Shown here one piece after another: positions 54,124 through 63,559 of a stretch of 64,000 nucleotides of DNA; the first letter of the stretch is position 1; every line of letters begins with the position of its first letter. Origin of the DNA: Nonomuraea ceibae (GTDB taxonomy: Bacteria > Actinomycetota > Actinomycetes > Streptosporangiales > Streptosporangiaceae). The notes beneath the pieces were generated by a model that saw nothing but the letters and a program-made list of their open reading frames with translations, was not told the DNA's origin and ran no database searches. Both the position numbers and the translations under genes were made by a program. The DNA lies in NCBI RefSeq assembly GCF_019396325.1, contig NZ_JAHKRO010000028.1, positions 20,704 to 84,703 on the forward strand. The letters run 5' to 3'.

Positions 54124-54882
54124 TTGCGTGCTGAAGGCGTCACGAGGACCCCGGCGGTGCGGACCGCCGTCGTCTGGGACGCGCTACGGGCGGTGCTGGC
54201 CGAGCTGGCCGCCGCCACCGGGCGCGAGGCCCTCGACATCGTCGACGCCGGGGGCGGCACCGGAGGGTTCGCCGTGCCGCTGGCCGCGCTGGGCCACACC
54301 GTGACCGTCGTCGACCCGAGCCCCGACTCGCTGGCCGCGCTGGAGCGCCGGGCCAAGGAGCGTGACGTGGAGGTGCGCGGCCTGCAGGGCGACGCCGCCG
54401 ACCTGGGCGACCTGCTCAGCCGCGACAGCGCCGACCTGGTGCTGTCGCACAGCGTGCTCGAGTACGTGGACGACCCGGTCGGCGCGCTGTCGGCGATGGC
54501 CGGGCTGCTGCGCGAGGGCGGCGCGGTGAGCGTGCTGGCCGCCAACCCCGTCGCCAGCGCCATCCACCGGGCGCTGGCCGGGCAGTTCGACGAGGCCAGG
54601 GCCGTGCTGGCCGACCCGATGGGCAGCTGGGGCGACCGCGACCCCACGCCGCGCCGCTTCACCGGCGAGACCCTGACCGGGCTGCTGACCTCGGCCGGGT
54701 TCCGGCCGGGCGCGGTGCACGGGGTGCGTGTCTTCGCCGACCTGGTGCCCAGCCGGCTGGTCGACGGCGAGGCCGGCGCCGCCGAGGCGCTGGCGGCGCT
54801 GGAGCAGGCCGCCTCCGCCCATCCGGTGCTGCGCGACATCGCGACCCAGCTGCACGTGCTGGGCCACAAGGCCTCGGCGTAG
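54124..54882 (+). CDS. Class I SAM-dependent methyltransferase
   Basis: This 252-aa methyltransferase has SAM motif I VDAGGGTGGFAVPLAALGH (about residues 39-57), the acidic end of strand 2 in TVVDPSPDSLAAL, and motif ADLVLSHSVLEYVDDPVGAL. It resembles the UbiE/SmtA-like Methyltransf_11 group. The substrate is unknown. TTG 54124 was chosen because GGAGG stands 8 nt upstream and it gives the family length; the open frame extends farther upstream, antisense to the TetR gene. dinB follows after 27 nt, a pairing seen in other actinomycetes. Confidence 0.87.
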   Translation: MRAEGVTRTPAVRTAVVWDALRAVLAELAAATGREALDIVDAGGGTGGFAVPLAALGHTVTVVDPSPDSLAALERRAKERDVEVRGLQGDAADLGDLLSRDSADLVLSHSVLEYVDDPVGALSAMAGLLREGGAVSVLAANPVASAIHRALAGQFDEARAVLADPMGSWGDRDPTPRRFTGETLTGLLTSAGFRPGAVHGVRVFADLVPSRLVDGEAGAAEALAALEQAASAHPVLRDIATQLHVLGHKASA

Positions 54883-54896
54883 AACGCCTGTTCGGA

Positions 54897-54902
54897 TAGA
54901 CT
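54897..54902 (+). promoter_or_regulatory. -10 box of dinB, predicted leaderless start
   Basis: TAGACT ends 7 nt before the GTG at 54910 with no ribosome binding site between. Confidence 0.5.
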
Positions 54903-54909
54903 CGGCGGC

Positions 54910-56151
54910 GTGTCTCGCAAGCAGATCACCGGCATCGGCCCCGCTCCGCGGACCGGGGGCGACGACAGCGGCTGCCCGATCCTGCATGTCGACATGGACG
55001 CCTTCTTCGCCAGCGTCGAGCTGCTGGAGCGGCCCGAGCTGCGCGGCCTGCCGGTGATCGTGGGCTCGCCCGCGGGCCGGGGCGTGGTGCTCAGCGCCAC
55101 CTACGAGGCCAGGGCGCGGGGCGTGCACTCGGCGATGCCGATGAGCCGGGCGCGCCGGCTGTGCCCGCAGGCCACGATCATCCCGCCCAGCCACGGCAAG
55201 TACGCCGAGGTCTCCAGGGGCGTGATGGAGATCTTCCACGCGATCACGCCGCTCGTCGAGCCGATCGCCTCCGACGAGGCGTTCCTCGACGTGGCGGGGG
55301 CGCGGCGCCGGCTGGGCTCGCCCGCGGAGATCGCGGCCGGGATCAGGGCCGAGGTGCTGGAGCGCTACGGCATCACCTGCTCGGTGGGCGTCGCGGGCAG
55401 CAAATTCATCGCCAAACTCGCCTCAAAGCAGTGCAAGCCCGACGGCATGCTCGTGGTGCCGCCCGATGACGTCGTGGCCTTCCTGCACCCGTTGCCGGTC
55501 TCGGCGCTGTGGGGCGTGGGCGAGCGCACCGAGCAGTCGCTCGTGCGCCTCGGCATCCGCACCGTCGGCGACCTGGCCAGAGTGCCGGTGTCCACGCTGC
55601 AGCGCGAGCTCGGCCAGGCGGTCGGCGGCCACCTGGCGGCGCTGGCGTGGGGGCGCGACGAGCGGCCGGTGACCGCGCACGTCCCCGACAAGAGCATCGG
55701 CAACGAGGAGACCTTCGCCGCGGACGTCGACGACCCCGACGTGATCAGGCGTGAGCTGCTGAGACTGTCCGAACGGGTCGCGGCCAGGATGCGTAAGGCC
55801 GGACACGTGGGCAGGACTGTAAGTGTGAAGCTGCGCCGAGCCGACTTCTCCACGATCAGCCGGTCCCGGACTCTCAAGGAGCCGACCGACGTCGCCCAGG
55901 AGATTTACGCCACAGCGTGCGAGCTGTTCCAGGCGGCAGGTCTGGAACGGGTGCGGCTGCGCCTCGTGGGGGTCCGGATGGAGGGCCTGCGCCCGGCCGA
56001 TTCGGCCTCACGCCAGCTCAGCCTGGGTGAGCGGGAGACCGGCTGGCGCGAGGCCGAGCAGGCCATGGACCGGGCCGTACGCAGATTCGGCCCCGATGCG
56101 GTGCTCCCGGCTTCGCTTGTCCGGGGCAGACTTGATGAAATGGAGGCGTGA
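54910..56151 (+). CDS. dinB: DNA polymerase IV
   Basis: This 413-aa Y-family polymerase copies damaged DNA. The catalytic acidic motifs are ILHVDMDAFFASVE (about 24-37) and IASDEAFLDVAG (about 118-129). A helix-hairpin-helix (LWGVGERTEQSLVRLGIRTVGDLA) and the little-finger domain follow. The segment RQLSLGE near the C-terminus fits a beta-clamp binding motif (QLxLG). All polymerase residues look intact. It probably has its own leaderless mRNA. Confidence 0.94.
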   Translation: MSRKQITGIGPAPRTGGDDSGCPILHVDMDAFFASVELLERPELRGLPVIVGSPAGRGVVLSATYEARARGVHSAMPMSRARRLCPQATIIPPSHGKYAEVSRGVMEIFHAITPLVEPIASDEAFLDVAGARRRLGSPAEIAAGIRAEVLERYGITCSVGVAGSKFIAKLASKQCKPDGMLVVPPDDVVAFLHPLPVSALWGVGERTEQSLVRLGIRTVGDLARVPVSTLQRELGQAVGGHLAALAWGRDERPVTAHVPDKSIGNEETFAADVDDPDVIRRELLRLSERVAARMRKAGHVGRTVSVKLRRADFSTISRSRTLKEPTDVAQEIYATACELFQAAGLERVRLRLVGVRMEGLRPADSASRQLSLGERETGWREAEQAMDRAVRRFGPDAVLPASLVRGRLDEMEA

Positions 56152-56353
56152 GGAGATGTCACGACTTCCGGGGAGGAGGGCGATATGGCGCAGAATGAAG
56201 CCATGACGTCACCTCCGGTTTGGTCTGCGTTGGACGTTTGCTTTCGCCTACGTCTACAGCCTCGTATTCTGGGGATAACCGACCGCGAGGTTCGGACACC
56301 CCGTGTCGTCCGTTGCCGTCTTCCCCGTCCAGGGGCCGTCCTTGGGAGGCGCC

Positions 56354-56752
56354 GTGCCGCTCTCTGAGCACGAGCAGCGCTTGCTCGACCAGATCGAGCA
56401 GGCCCTCTACGCCGAGGACCCGAAGTGGGCCAACACCGTAAGGATCAGTGACCCGCGCAGCCATTACAAGCGTCGCCTGATCAAAGCCTCCGTCGGCTTT
56501 GCTCTCGGCGTCGTCCTGCTGATGGTCGGCGTTGTGATCAACCTGATCCCGCTCGGCGTCGGCGGTTTCGTGGTCATGCTCGCCGCGTGTCTGTGGGGTC
56601 TGTCCAGTTGGAAACGCATGAACGGGTTCGGCGGCGACTCCGCCCCGGCGCCCGGCGCCCCCGCTCCGGGCAAACAGGCCCGCCGGGGAAACCGGGGGAC
56701 CTTCATGGAACGCATGGAGGAGCGCTGGCGCCGTCGACACGACGAGCGCTGA
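56354..56752 (+). CDS. DUF3040 membrane protein
   Basis: This 132-aa protein of the actinobacterial DUF3040 family has the hallmark start PLSEHEQRLLDQIEQALYAEDPKWA. Two transmembrane helices follow (about 52-95: ASVGFALGVVLLMVGVVINL and GVGGFVVMLAACLWGLSSW), then a basic, Pro/Gly-rich tail. The function is unknown; family members often neighbour dinB and the mra/fts cluster. GTG 56354 was chosen for the family N-terminus and the GGGAGG just upstream; the frame stays open back to 56303. Confidence 0.87.
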   Translation: MPLSEHEQRLLDQIEQALYAEDPKWANTVRISDPRSHYKRRLIKASVGFALGVVLLMVGVVINLIPLGVGGFVVMLAACLWGLSSWKRMNGFGGDSAPAPGAPAPGKQARRGNRGTFMERMEERWRRRHDER

Positions 56753-56767
56753 GCCTCAACAGCCCGT

Positions 56768-56819
56768 GAAACGGTCGTGCGGCCGCCCCCAGCCAGGGGA
56801 GCGGCCGCACGACCGTTTC
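56768..56819. terminator. Bidirectional terminator between DUF3040 and tgpA
   Basis: A perfect 19-bp stem (56768-56786 with 56801-56819) with an inner CCCC/GGGG extension lies between the convergent stops at 56752 and 56821. It can end both transcripts. Confidence 0.9.
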
Positions 56820-56820
56820 G

Positions 56821-59244
56821 TCACGCGCCCTTCTGCGACGCCGTCCGGCGCAGCCTGATGTTCTCCAGCCGGTCGAACCCGTCCAGCAGGCCCTCGCCCA
56901 GGCCGCGCAGCCGGCGCATCGTCGAGGGCGGCATCAGCACCGCCCGCACCCGCCTGGCCCGCGACACGGTCGCCGCCAGCGCCTGGCGCACCCGGCGCAG
57001 ATCCTTGCCCATCGGCGCGATCTCGCCCGGCTCCCTGGCGTACAGCACCCGCTCCACCGTCGAGGCGATCGCCGCGATCGACGCCGCCGCCTCCGCGTCG
57101 AACTCGTACTGCTCCGTCAGCCGCCGCGCCAGCGCGCGCGGCGTCTCGCTCGCCCCGCGCGCCATCCCGTAGTCGCACAGCGCGTCGTCCAGCTCCGCCC
57201 AGGCGGCCGCGACCGCCGGATGGCGGCTCGCCACCACCCTGGCCGTCACCTTGTCCGACGGCTCGCTCACCTTCCAGCCGAGCGCACGCACCCGCCTGCT
57301 GCGGGTGAACAGCCGCACCGCGGCCGGGACGAGCAGCACCAGCAGGAGCACGCCCGCGCCGAGGCCGATCTGCGCGATCAGCGGGGTCGACTCCTCCGGC
57401 GGCACCCCGCCGTTGGCCAGCAGCGCCGCCTCACGGTCGAGCTGACGCGGGTTCTGGCGGTTCTGCGGGCCCAGCGCCTCGCTGTCGGGGCTGCCCGACG
57501 AGCCCGGCGTCGGCTCATCCGCGCTGCCCGTCGAGCGGGTCTGCGGGATCGTGTACGCGGGCACCCGGGCGCTGCCCTGCCCCGCCGACCCCGCCGGCGT
57601 CGGCTCGAACGGCAGCCAGCCCACGCCCTCGAAGTACAGCTCCGGCCAGGCGTGCGAGTCGTTGGTCGCCACCGTCCACTGGCCGCCGATCTGCGTGCCG
57701 CCCGTGTAGCCGATCGCCACCCGCGAGGGGATGCCGACGACCCGCGCCAGCAGCGCCATCGAGGCCGCGAACTGCTCGCAGTAGCCCGCCCGGCTGGCCA
57801 GGAGGAAGTCCTGCAGCGCCGAGTTGCTGTGCCCCTGCGTCTCGAGGCTGTAGACGAACCCGCCGGTCCTGGTGAAGAACTGCTGCAGCTTCACCGCCCG
57901 CTGGTAGCCCGTCTCGGCGCCTCTGGTCTCCTGGCGGGCCAGCTCCCTGATCTCCTCCGGCAGGTTCTCCGGCAGCTGCAGGTAGCGCGGGTCGGCCGCC
58001 TCGCCGCCCGGCGGCAGCGAGTCGAGCACCTCGGAGGTGACCTGCGGCTCGCCCGACAGCACCTGGTACTCGAGCCCGGCCGCCTCGTCGACGGTGGAGA
58101 AGACCATCAGCGTGCTGACGTCCGCGCGCCAGTCGCCGTCCACCTGGATCGCCCTCGGCGGGTACGGCAGCGGCAGGAACGACAGCTTGGAGATCTCCTC
58201 GCTCATCGTGATCTGCGTGCTGACGTCCGCCACCTTCACCTCACGCCCGAGGCCGGGCGGCGGGGGCAGCGGGCCGTTGTCCGTCCGGTTCTCCGGAGCG
58301 CCCTGCGGCTGCGTCATCCCGAACTGCTCGCCGTCGAACGTGTCGAGCGCGTAGATGCGCAGGTAGCGCGGCCTGCTGTCGTTGTTCGTGTAGGTCAGCA
58401 CGGTGCGCCGCTCCGGCAGCTCCAGCCGCCCCTTCAGGTCCGCGATCGGGTCCGGGATGCTGATCGAGTTGCCCCGCCCGGAGCCGCTGCCGCCCACGCC
58501 GAAGGTGAAGAAGGAGACCGGCTCCATCGCGGGCAGCGCCGCCGGCACCACCACCGCCAGCGCGATCGCCGCGAAGCCGATGCGCTTGCCCGACAGGCGC
58601 AGCCCGCTGGTGTCGGCCTGCCCGCCCGCCCGCGGCGTCTGCTGGGCCGCGCGGGTCCGGCGCACCAGCACCGCCCGGCCCCAGTGCCCCACCCGCTCGC
58701 GCCCGTCGGCGATCAGCAGGCTGGTGAAGCCGAGCGCCGCCAGGATGAATGCCGGCCAGCTGATCGGGTCGGCCAGGATCGTGGCCGGCACCGTGGCCAG
58801 CGCCAGCAGCGGCAGCCCCGCCAGCGCCGCCCGCCGCAGCCGGGAGGCGAACAGGTCGACGATGATCGCGATCACGCCCACGCCGCCGGAGGTCAGCAGG
58901 GAGATGGGCTCGTTGGCGGGCACCGGCGCGGCGTAGCGCTGGATGTCGGCCCACCCGGTGGTCAGCAGGTCGGCCAGCTCCAGCACCGACTCCTTGGTCG
59001 GCACCACCAGCGCCCAGGCCTCCTCGGCGGTGAAGGACACCGTCAGGTACAGGCCCAGCGCGGCCACGCTCACCAGCGCCGCCGCCCACGACGGCAGCGA
59101 CAGCCGCCCGCTCACCAGGCTCGCCGCCATCACCGCCAGCACCGCGCCCAGCGACGCCCAGAACCAGGAGCCGCCCTCGAAGAGCGGGTAGAGCAGGATC
59201 GCCGCGGCGAACGTCGCCACGGCGGACGCCACAGAAAGCCTCAT
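56821..59244 (-). CDS. Transglutaminase-like membrane protein (TgpA type)
   Basis: This 807-aa protein has about six N-terminal membrane helices (about 5-190), a TgpA_N region, and a periplasmic transglutaminase core with the Cys-His-Asp triad: SRAGYCEQFAASMALLARVVGIPSR (Cys), NDSHAWPELYFEGVGWLPFEPTPA (His, Asp). A further helix (IGLGAGVLLLVLLVPAAVRLF, about 625) and a C-terminal DUF4129-like domain follow. The ATG overlaps the DUF58 stop (ATGA). MoxR-DUF58-TgpA is a conserved trio; its substrate in actinobacteria is unknown. Confidence 0.92.
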   Translation of the reverse strand: MRLSVASAVATFAAAILLYPLFEGGSWFWASLGAVLAVMAASLVSGRLSLPSWAAALVSVAALGLYLTVSFTAEEAWALVVPTKESVLELADLLTTGWADIQRYAAPVPANEPISLLTSGGVGVIAIIVDLFASRLRRAALAGLPLLALATVPATILADPISWPAFILAALGFTSLLIADGRERVGHWGRAVLVRRTRAAQQTPRAGGQADTSGLRLSGKRIGFAAIALAVVVPAALPAMEPVSFFTFGVGGSGSGRGNSISIPDPIADLKGRLELPERRTVLTYTNNDSRPRYLRIYALDTFDGEQFGMTQPQGAPENRTDNGPLPPPPGLGREVKVADVSTQITMSEEISKLSFLPLPYPPRAIQVDGDWRADVSTLMVFSTVDEAAGLEYQVLSGEPQVTSEVLDSLPPGGEAADPRYLQLPENLPEEIRELARQETRGAETGYQRAVKLQQFFTRTGGFVYSLETQGHSNSALQDFLLASRAGYCEQFAASMALLARVVGIPSRVAIGYTGGTQIGGQWTVATNDSHAWPELYFEGVGWLPFEPTPAGSAGQGSARVPAYTIPQTRSTGSADEPTPGSSGSPDSEALGPQNRQNPRQLDREAALLANGGVPPEESTPLIAQIGLGAGVLLLVLLVPAAVRLFTRSRRVRALGWKVSEPSDKVTARVVASRHPAVAAAWAELDDALCDYGMARGASETPRALARRLTEQYEFDAEAAASIAAIASTVERVLYAREPGEIAPMGKDLRRVRQALAATVSRARRVRAVLMPPSTMRRLRGLGEGLLDGFDRLENIRLRRTASQKGA

Positions 59245-60484
59245 GCCGAACCTCCGCTGAGCACGTACCTGCCGCGGCTGCCGGCGTCCTGCCAGACCGA
59301 GGCGATCGAGACGCCCGCGGGCAGCCGGACGATCCGCCAGCCGTACCCGGCCAGCACCGTCTGCACGGCGTCGTAGTTCTCCGTCTGCCCGCCGTCCCAG
59401 GTGCCCACGTCGAGCAGCACCGCCACCGCGGTGATGCCGCTGTGCCGCAGCCGGGCCAGCTCGCGGGCCTCCTCGGGGTCGAGCGAGCCGAGCACGGCCA
59501 CGATCAGCCCGTCGCCGCCGCCCTGCCGCAGCGCCGAGACGCCCATCTCCAGCGACCTGGCCGAGCTGCCGCGCACCATCGCCAGCGTGTCCAGCAGCGA
59601 CCAGCTCAGCCCGGTGTCCGTCAGGTGCTCGGCGCCCTGGTCGGTGACCAGCCGCAGGCCCAGCCCCTCACGCGCCAGGTGCACGCCGATCGAGGCCGCC
59701 GCCGAGACCGCCACCTCGAAGGAGGAGCGCGGGCCCTCGCCGCGGTGGGCGAAGCGGCGGGTGTCGAGCAGGAGCGCGCCGCGGCTCTGCCACTGCTGCT
59801 CCTCGCGCCGCACCATCAGCTCGCCGTGGCGGGCGGTCGAGCGCCAGTGCACCCGGCGCAGGTCGTCGCCCTGCCGGTACTCGCGCGGCGCGACGTCGTC
59901 GTCGCCCGCCGCCGCCACGCTGCGGGTGCGGCTGTCGCCGCCGCCGGTCCACTCGCCCGACAGCCGTACGTGCGGCAGCGCCACCACCTGCGGCGTCACC
60001 ACCAGCGTGTCGGTGATCGTGAACGCCCGGGTCAGCTCCACCAGGCCGAACGGGTCGGCGATGCGCACCGACAGCGGCCCGATCGGGTAGCGGCCGCGCA
60101 GGTCCGAGCGCACCTTGTAGTCGATCTCCCGGACGCCGCGGGCCTCCACCCGGTCCAGCACGAACCGGGGCCGCACGCCCAGCGCGTACGGGACGGTGTC
60201 CTCGATCAGCAGCAGCCCGGTCGGCAGCCTGGTCACGTTCTCCAGGCGCAGCGTCACGGTCGCCTCGCCGCCCGCCTCCGCCCTGGCCGGGTCCAGCCGC
60301 CTGGCGCAGCTCAGCCGGTAGCGCGTGCGCGCCACCACCAGGGCGGCCAGCAGCGGCAGCGCCGTCACCAGCACGCCGATCCTGAACAGGTCGTCCTCAC
60401 CCAGCAGGAACGCCATCACCAGCGCGGCGATCCCCGAGGCCAGGAACGAGCGTCCCCGCGAGGTGAGCGCCCGCAGTCCGGCTC

Positions 60485-60488
<4 letters not shown>
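59241..60488 (-). CDS. DUF58 membrane protein
   Basis: This 415-aa protein has two N-terminal membrane helices (about 15-55), a beta-rich domain and the DUF58 core EYRQGDDLRRVHWRSTARHGELMVRREEQQ (about 205-234), a degenerate VWA-like fold. It is the partner of the MoxR ATPase, which is encoded upstream with a GTGA overlap. GTG 60488 was chosen for this overlap and the hydrophobic start it gives; an open frame continues upstream inside moxR. Confidence 0.9.
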
Positions 60489-61537
<1,049 letters not shown>

Positions 61538-61846
61538 TATCTGTACGACCCTACGACTCTGTGGGTTCCGGAGCGACTTTTGCGGATATTCCAGAGAAGC
61601 CAGAGGTTGTTCATGTTCATGTCGCATTGCGGTGCGAATGCCGTGACACCGCCCCCCGCGCGGCGCGCCACTTTCCCCCACCGCCGCCCCCTCTAGCGGC
61701 TCCGCCGGTTATTCGCCGGGCTTTTCCCGCTTCGACACGCCCACGGGCCGCCGTGCGGCCGCCCCCGCCCCCCACCCGACCCCATCGCGCTGACCTGCGA
61801 TAACGCGTGGAAAACGACGGATGAACCGGGTTCGAATCAGTTGACG
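61538..61846. other. Divergent intergenic region moxR-mraZ
   Basis: No gene is seen. It contains a tandem GTTCAT duplication (about 61609-61621), a C-rich stretch (about 61650-61780) and the upstream part of the mraZ promoter: -35-like TTGACG at 61841-61846. A single GTGG at 61807 is spaced exactly 40 bp from the first MraZ repeat. Confidence 0.45.
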
Positions 61847-61881
61847 GTGGGGAGAAGTGGAGTATGGTGGTGCGCAGTGGA
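61847..61881 (+). promoter_or_regulatory. MraZ-binding repeats over the mraZ promoter
   Basis: Four GTGGN units start at 61847, 61857, 61867 and 61877, exactly 10 bp apart, so all face the same side of the helix. MraZ operators in other bacteria are such direct TGG-type repeats with 5-bp spacers. The -35 TTGACG (61841-61846) and a -10-like TATGGT (61863-61868) are interleaved with the repeats, so binding would block transcription of mraZ and the division genes. Confidence 0.75.
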
Positions 61882-61933
61882 GGGCCCGGTGCACCAGCGC
61901 CGAGCGCTTCACGAGGCACGGGAGGTGGGGCCG

Positions 61934-62365
61934 ATGTTCCTCGGCACCCATCAACCGCGTCTGGACGACAAGGGACGGCTGTTCCTGCCGGCTAAGTACC
62001 GTGAGGAGCTGGCGGAGGGTCTTGTGATCACCAAAGGCCAGGAGCGATGCCTCTACGTCTTTCCCGTGGAGGAGTTCCAGCGCATAACCGAGGCTCTCAG
62101 CACCGCCCCGGTCACCGCCAAGGCGGTGCGCGACTACAGCCGCGTCTTCTTCGCCAGCGCGTCCGACGAGAAACCAGACAAGCAGGGACGCATCACGATC
62201 CCGCAGGGGCTGCGGCAGTACGCCGGCCTGCAGCGTGACTGCGTGGTCATCGGTGCCAACACCCGGCTGGAGATCTGGGACGCGCAGGCATGGGACACCT
62301 ACCTCAACGCGCAGGAGCAGGCGTTCGCCGACCTGTCGGAGGAGGTGCTGCCAGGGATTCTCTAG
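61934..62365 (+). CDS. mraZ: MraZ, division-cluster transcriptional regulator
   Basis: This 143-aa protein has two SpoVT/AbrB-like half-barrels: MFLGTHQPRLDDKGRLFLPAKYRE and DKQGRITIPQGLRQYAGL. The DxxGR...P pair is diagnostic for MraZ, which oligomerises as a ring and binds repeats before its own gene. ATG 61934 has GGAGGTG 6 nt upstream; the open frame extends to 61841 but that part overlaps the promoter. It heads the dcw cluster. Confidence 0.96.
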   Translation: MFLGTHQPRLDDKGRLFLPAKYREELAEGLVITKGQERCLYVFPVEEFQRITEALSTAPVTAKAVRDYSRVFFASASDEKPDKQGRITIPQGLRQYAGLQRDCVVIGANTRLEIWDAQAWDTYLNAQEQAFADLSEEVLPGIL

Positions 62366-62430
62366 AAGTCACGGTCGAGCCGTCGGAGATGTCGTTCGGC
62401 GAGGTCTCCACCCGCAACCACTGCCGGCCA

Positions 62431-62545
62431 GCTGATGCACCTTCCCCGGTGTCAGATGGCAGGCGTCCACGAAGAGGGTGCGGATGGGGACCTGGCCGGA
62501 CGGCACCGGGGTGGGGACCCTTTGCAGGACGGACACATCGACCGG
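62431..62545 (+). ncRNA. Candidate mraW-type leader RNA
   Basis: The 222-nt gap between mraZ and rsmH contains no gene but a small hairpin CACC-TTCCCC-GGTG (62438-62451). Its loop could pair with GGGGA at 62486-62490, a pseudoknot. A structured 'mraW RNA motif' has been described in just this place, upstream of mraW (rsmH), in actinobacteria. I recognise it by position and the C-rich loop; I could not align it to a covariance model, and the boundaries are approximate. Confidence 0.45.
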
Positions 62546-62587
62546 CCGCGTCATCCGCGAGCCAGGACGCGAGAGGGGGGTTTGGAG

Positions 62588-63559
62588 ATGCACGACGACG
62601 CAGCCAAGGGCGGTCACGTTCCGGTCATGCTCGAGCGCGTACTGGAGCTGCTCGCTCCGGCGCTCACCGGCCCGGACCCCGTCGTCGTCGACGCCAACCT
62701 CGGCCTCGGCGGCCACGCGGAGGCACTGCTCGCCGCGCACCCCGCGCTGCACCTCATCGGCATCGACCGCGACCCGTTCGCGATCGACCACGCCACGCGC
62801 AGGCTCGCCCCCTACTCCGGGCGCACCACGCTCGTCCACGCCTCGTCCGACGAGATGGCCGCCGTGCTGGCCCGCGCCGGGCGCACCACGGTCGACGGGG
62901 TGCTGTTCGACCTGGGCGTCTCCTCGCCCCAGCTCGACGAGGCCGAGCGCGGTTTCGCCTATTCCTACGACGCCCCGCTCGACATGCGCATGGACACCGA
63001 CCAGGAGCTCACCGCCGAGGTCGTGGTCAACACCTACCCCGCCGCCGAGCTGACCCGCATCCTGCGCGTCTACGGCGAGGAGAGGTTCGCCCCGCGTGTC
63101 GCGGGCCTGATCATCAAGGAACGGGCCAAAGACCCCATAACGTCGACGAAGCGGCTGGCCGACATCGTCCGCGAGGCGATTCCGGCCGCCACCCGGCGCA
63201 CCGGGGGCAACCCCGCCAAACGAACGTTCCAGGCGCTGCGCATCGAGGTCAACGCGGAACTGGCCGCCCTGGAGGCGGCCCTGCCCGCGGCCCTCGACGC
63301 GCTGGCGCTCGGCGGGAGAGTCGTCGTGCTCTCCTACCACTCCCTGGAGGACCGGCTCACCAAGCAGGTCCTCACGGCGCGAACCAAGGACACCAGCCCG
63401 CCCGGGCTGCCCGTCCCGCTGCCGGCTCACCAGCCGCGGTTCCGCCTCCTGACGAGGGGAGCCGAGCTCCCGAGCGAAGAAGAGCTGACCCGCAACCCGC
63501 GGGCGGCTTCGGCCCGGCTCAGGGCCGCAGAGAGGATCCGTGTTGACGACCAGGACTGA
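62588..63559 (+). CDS. rsmH: 16S rRNA m4C1402 methyltransferase RsmH (MraW)
   Basis: This 323-aa SAM-dependent enzyme methylates the N4 of C1402 in the ribosomal P site. Motifs are HVPVMLERVLELL at the N-terminus, VVDANLGLGGHAEALL (SAM site), GVLFDLGVSSPQLDEAERGFAY, LDMRMD and NPAKRTFQALRIEVN followed by LSYHSLEDRLTK. ATG 62588 gives the normal start; in-frame codons upstream lie in the leader RNA region. It precedes the ftsL-like gene with a 17-nt overlap. Confidence 0.95.
   Translation: MHDDAAKGGHVPVMLERVLELLAPALTGPDPVVVDANLGLGGHAEALLAAHPALHLIGIDRDPFAIDHATRRLAPYSGRTTLVHASSDEMAAVLARAGRTTVDGVLFDLGVSSPQLDEAERGFAYSYDAPLDMRMDTDQELTAEVVVNTYPAAELTRILRVYGEERFAPRVAGLIIKERAKDPITSTKRLADIVREAIPAATRRTGGNPAKRTFQALRIEVNAELAALEAALPAALDALALGGRVVVLSYHSLEDRLTKQVLTARTKDTSPPGLPVPLPAHQPRFRLLTRGAELPSEEELTRNPRAASARLRAAERIRVDDQD

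Noticed and set aside
56201..56212. TGACGTCA palindrome before DUF3040
   Set aside because: Eight-base palindromes of this composition are expected by chance and it is not placed at a recognisable promoter.
56185..56367. 60-codon frame with a strong GGAGGAGG site upstream
   Set aside because: Third-position GC is far below that of real genes here, it overlaps the DUF3040 start, and it has no recognisable motif; a regulatory upstream frame is possible but unsupported.
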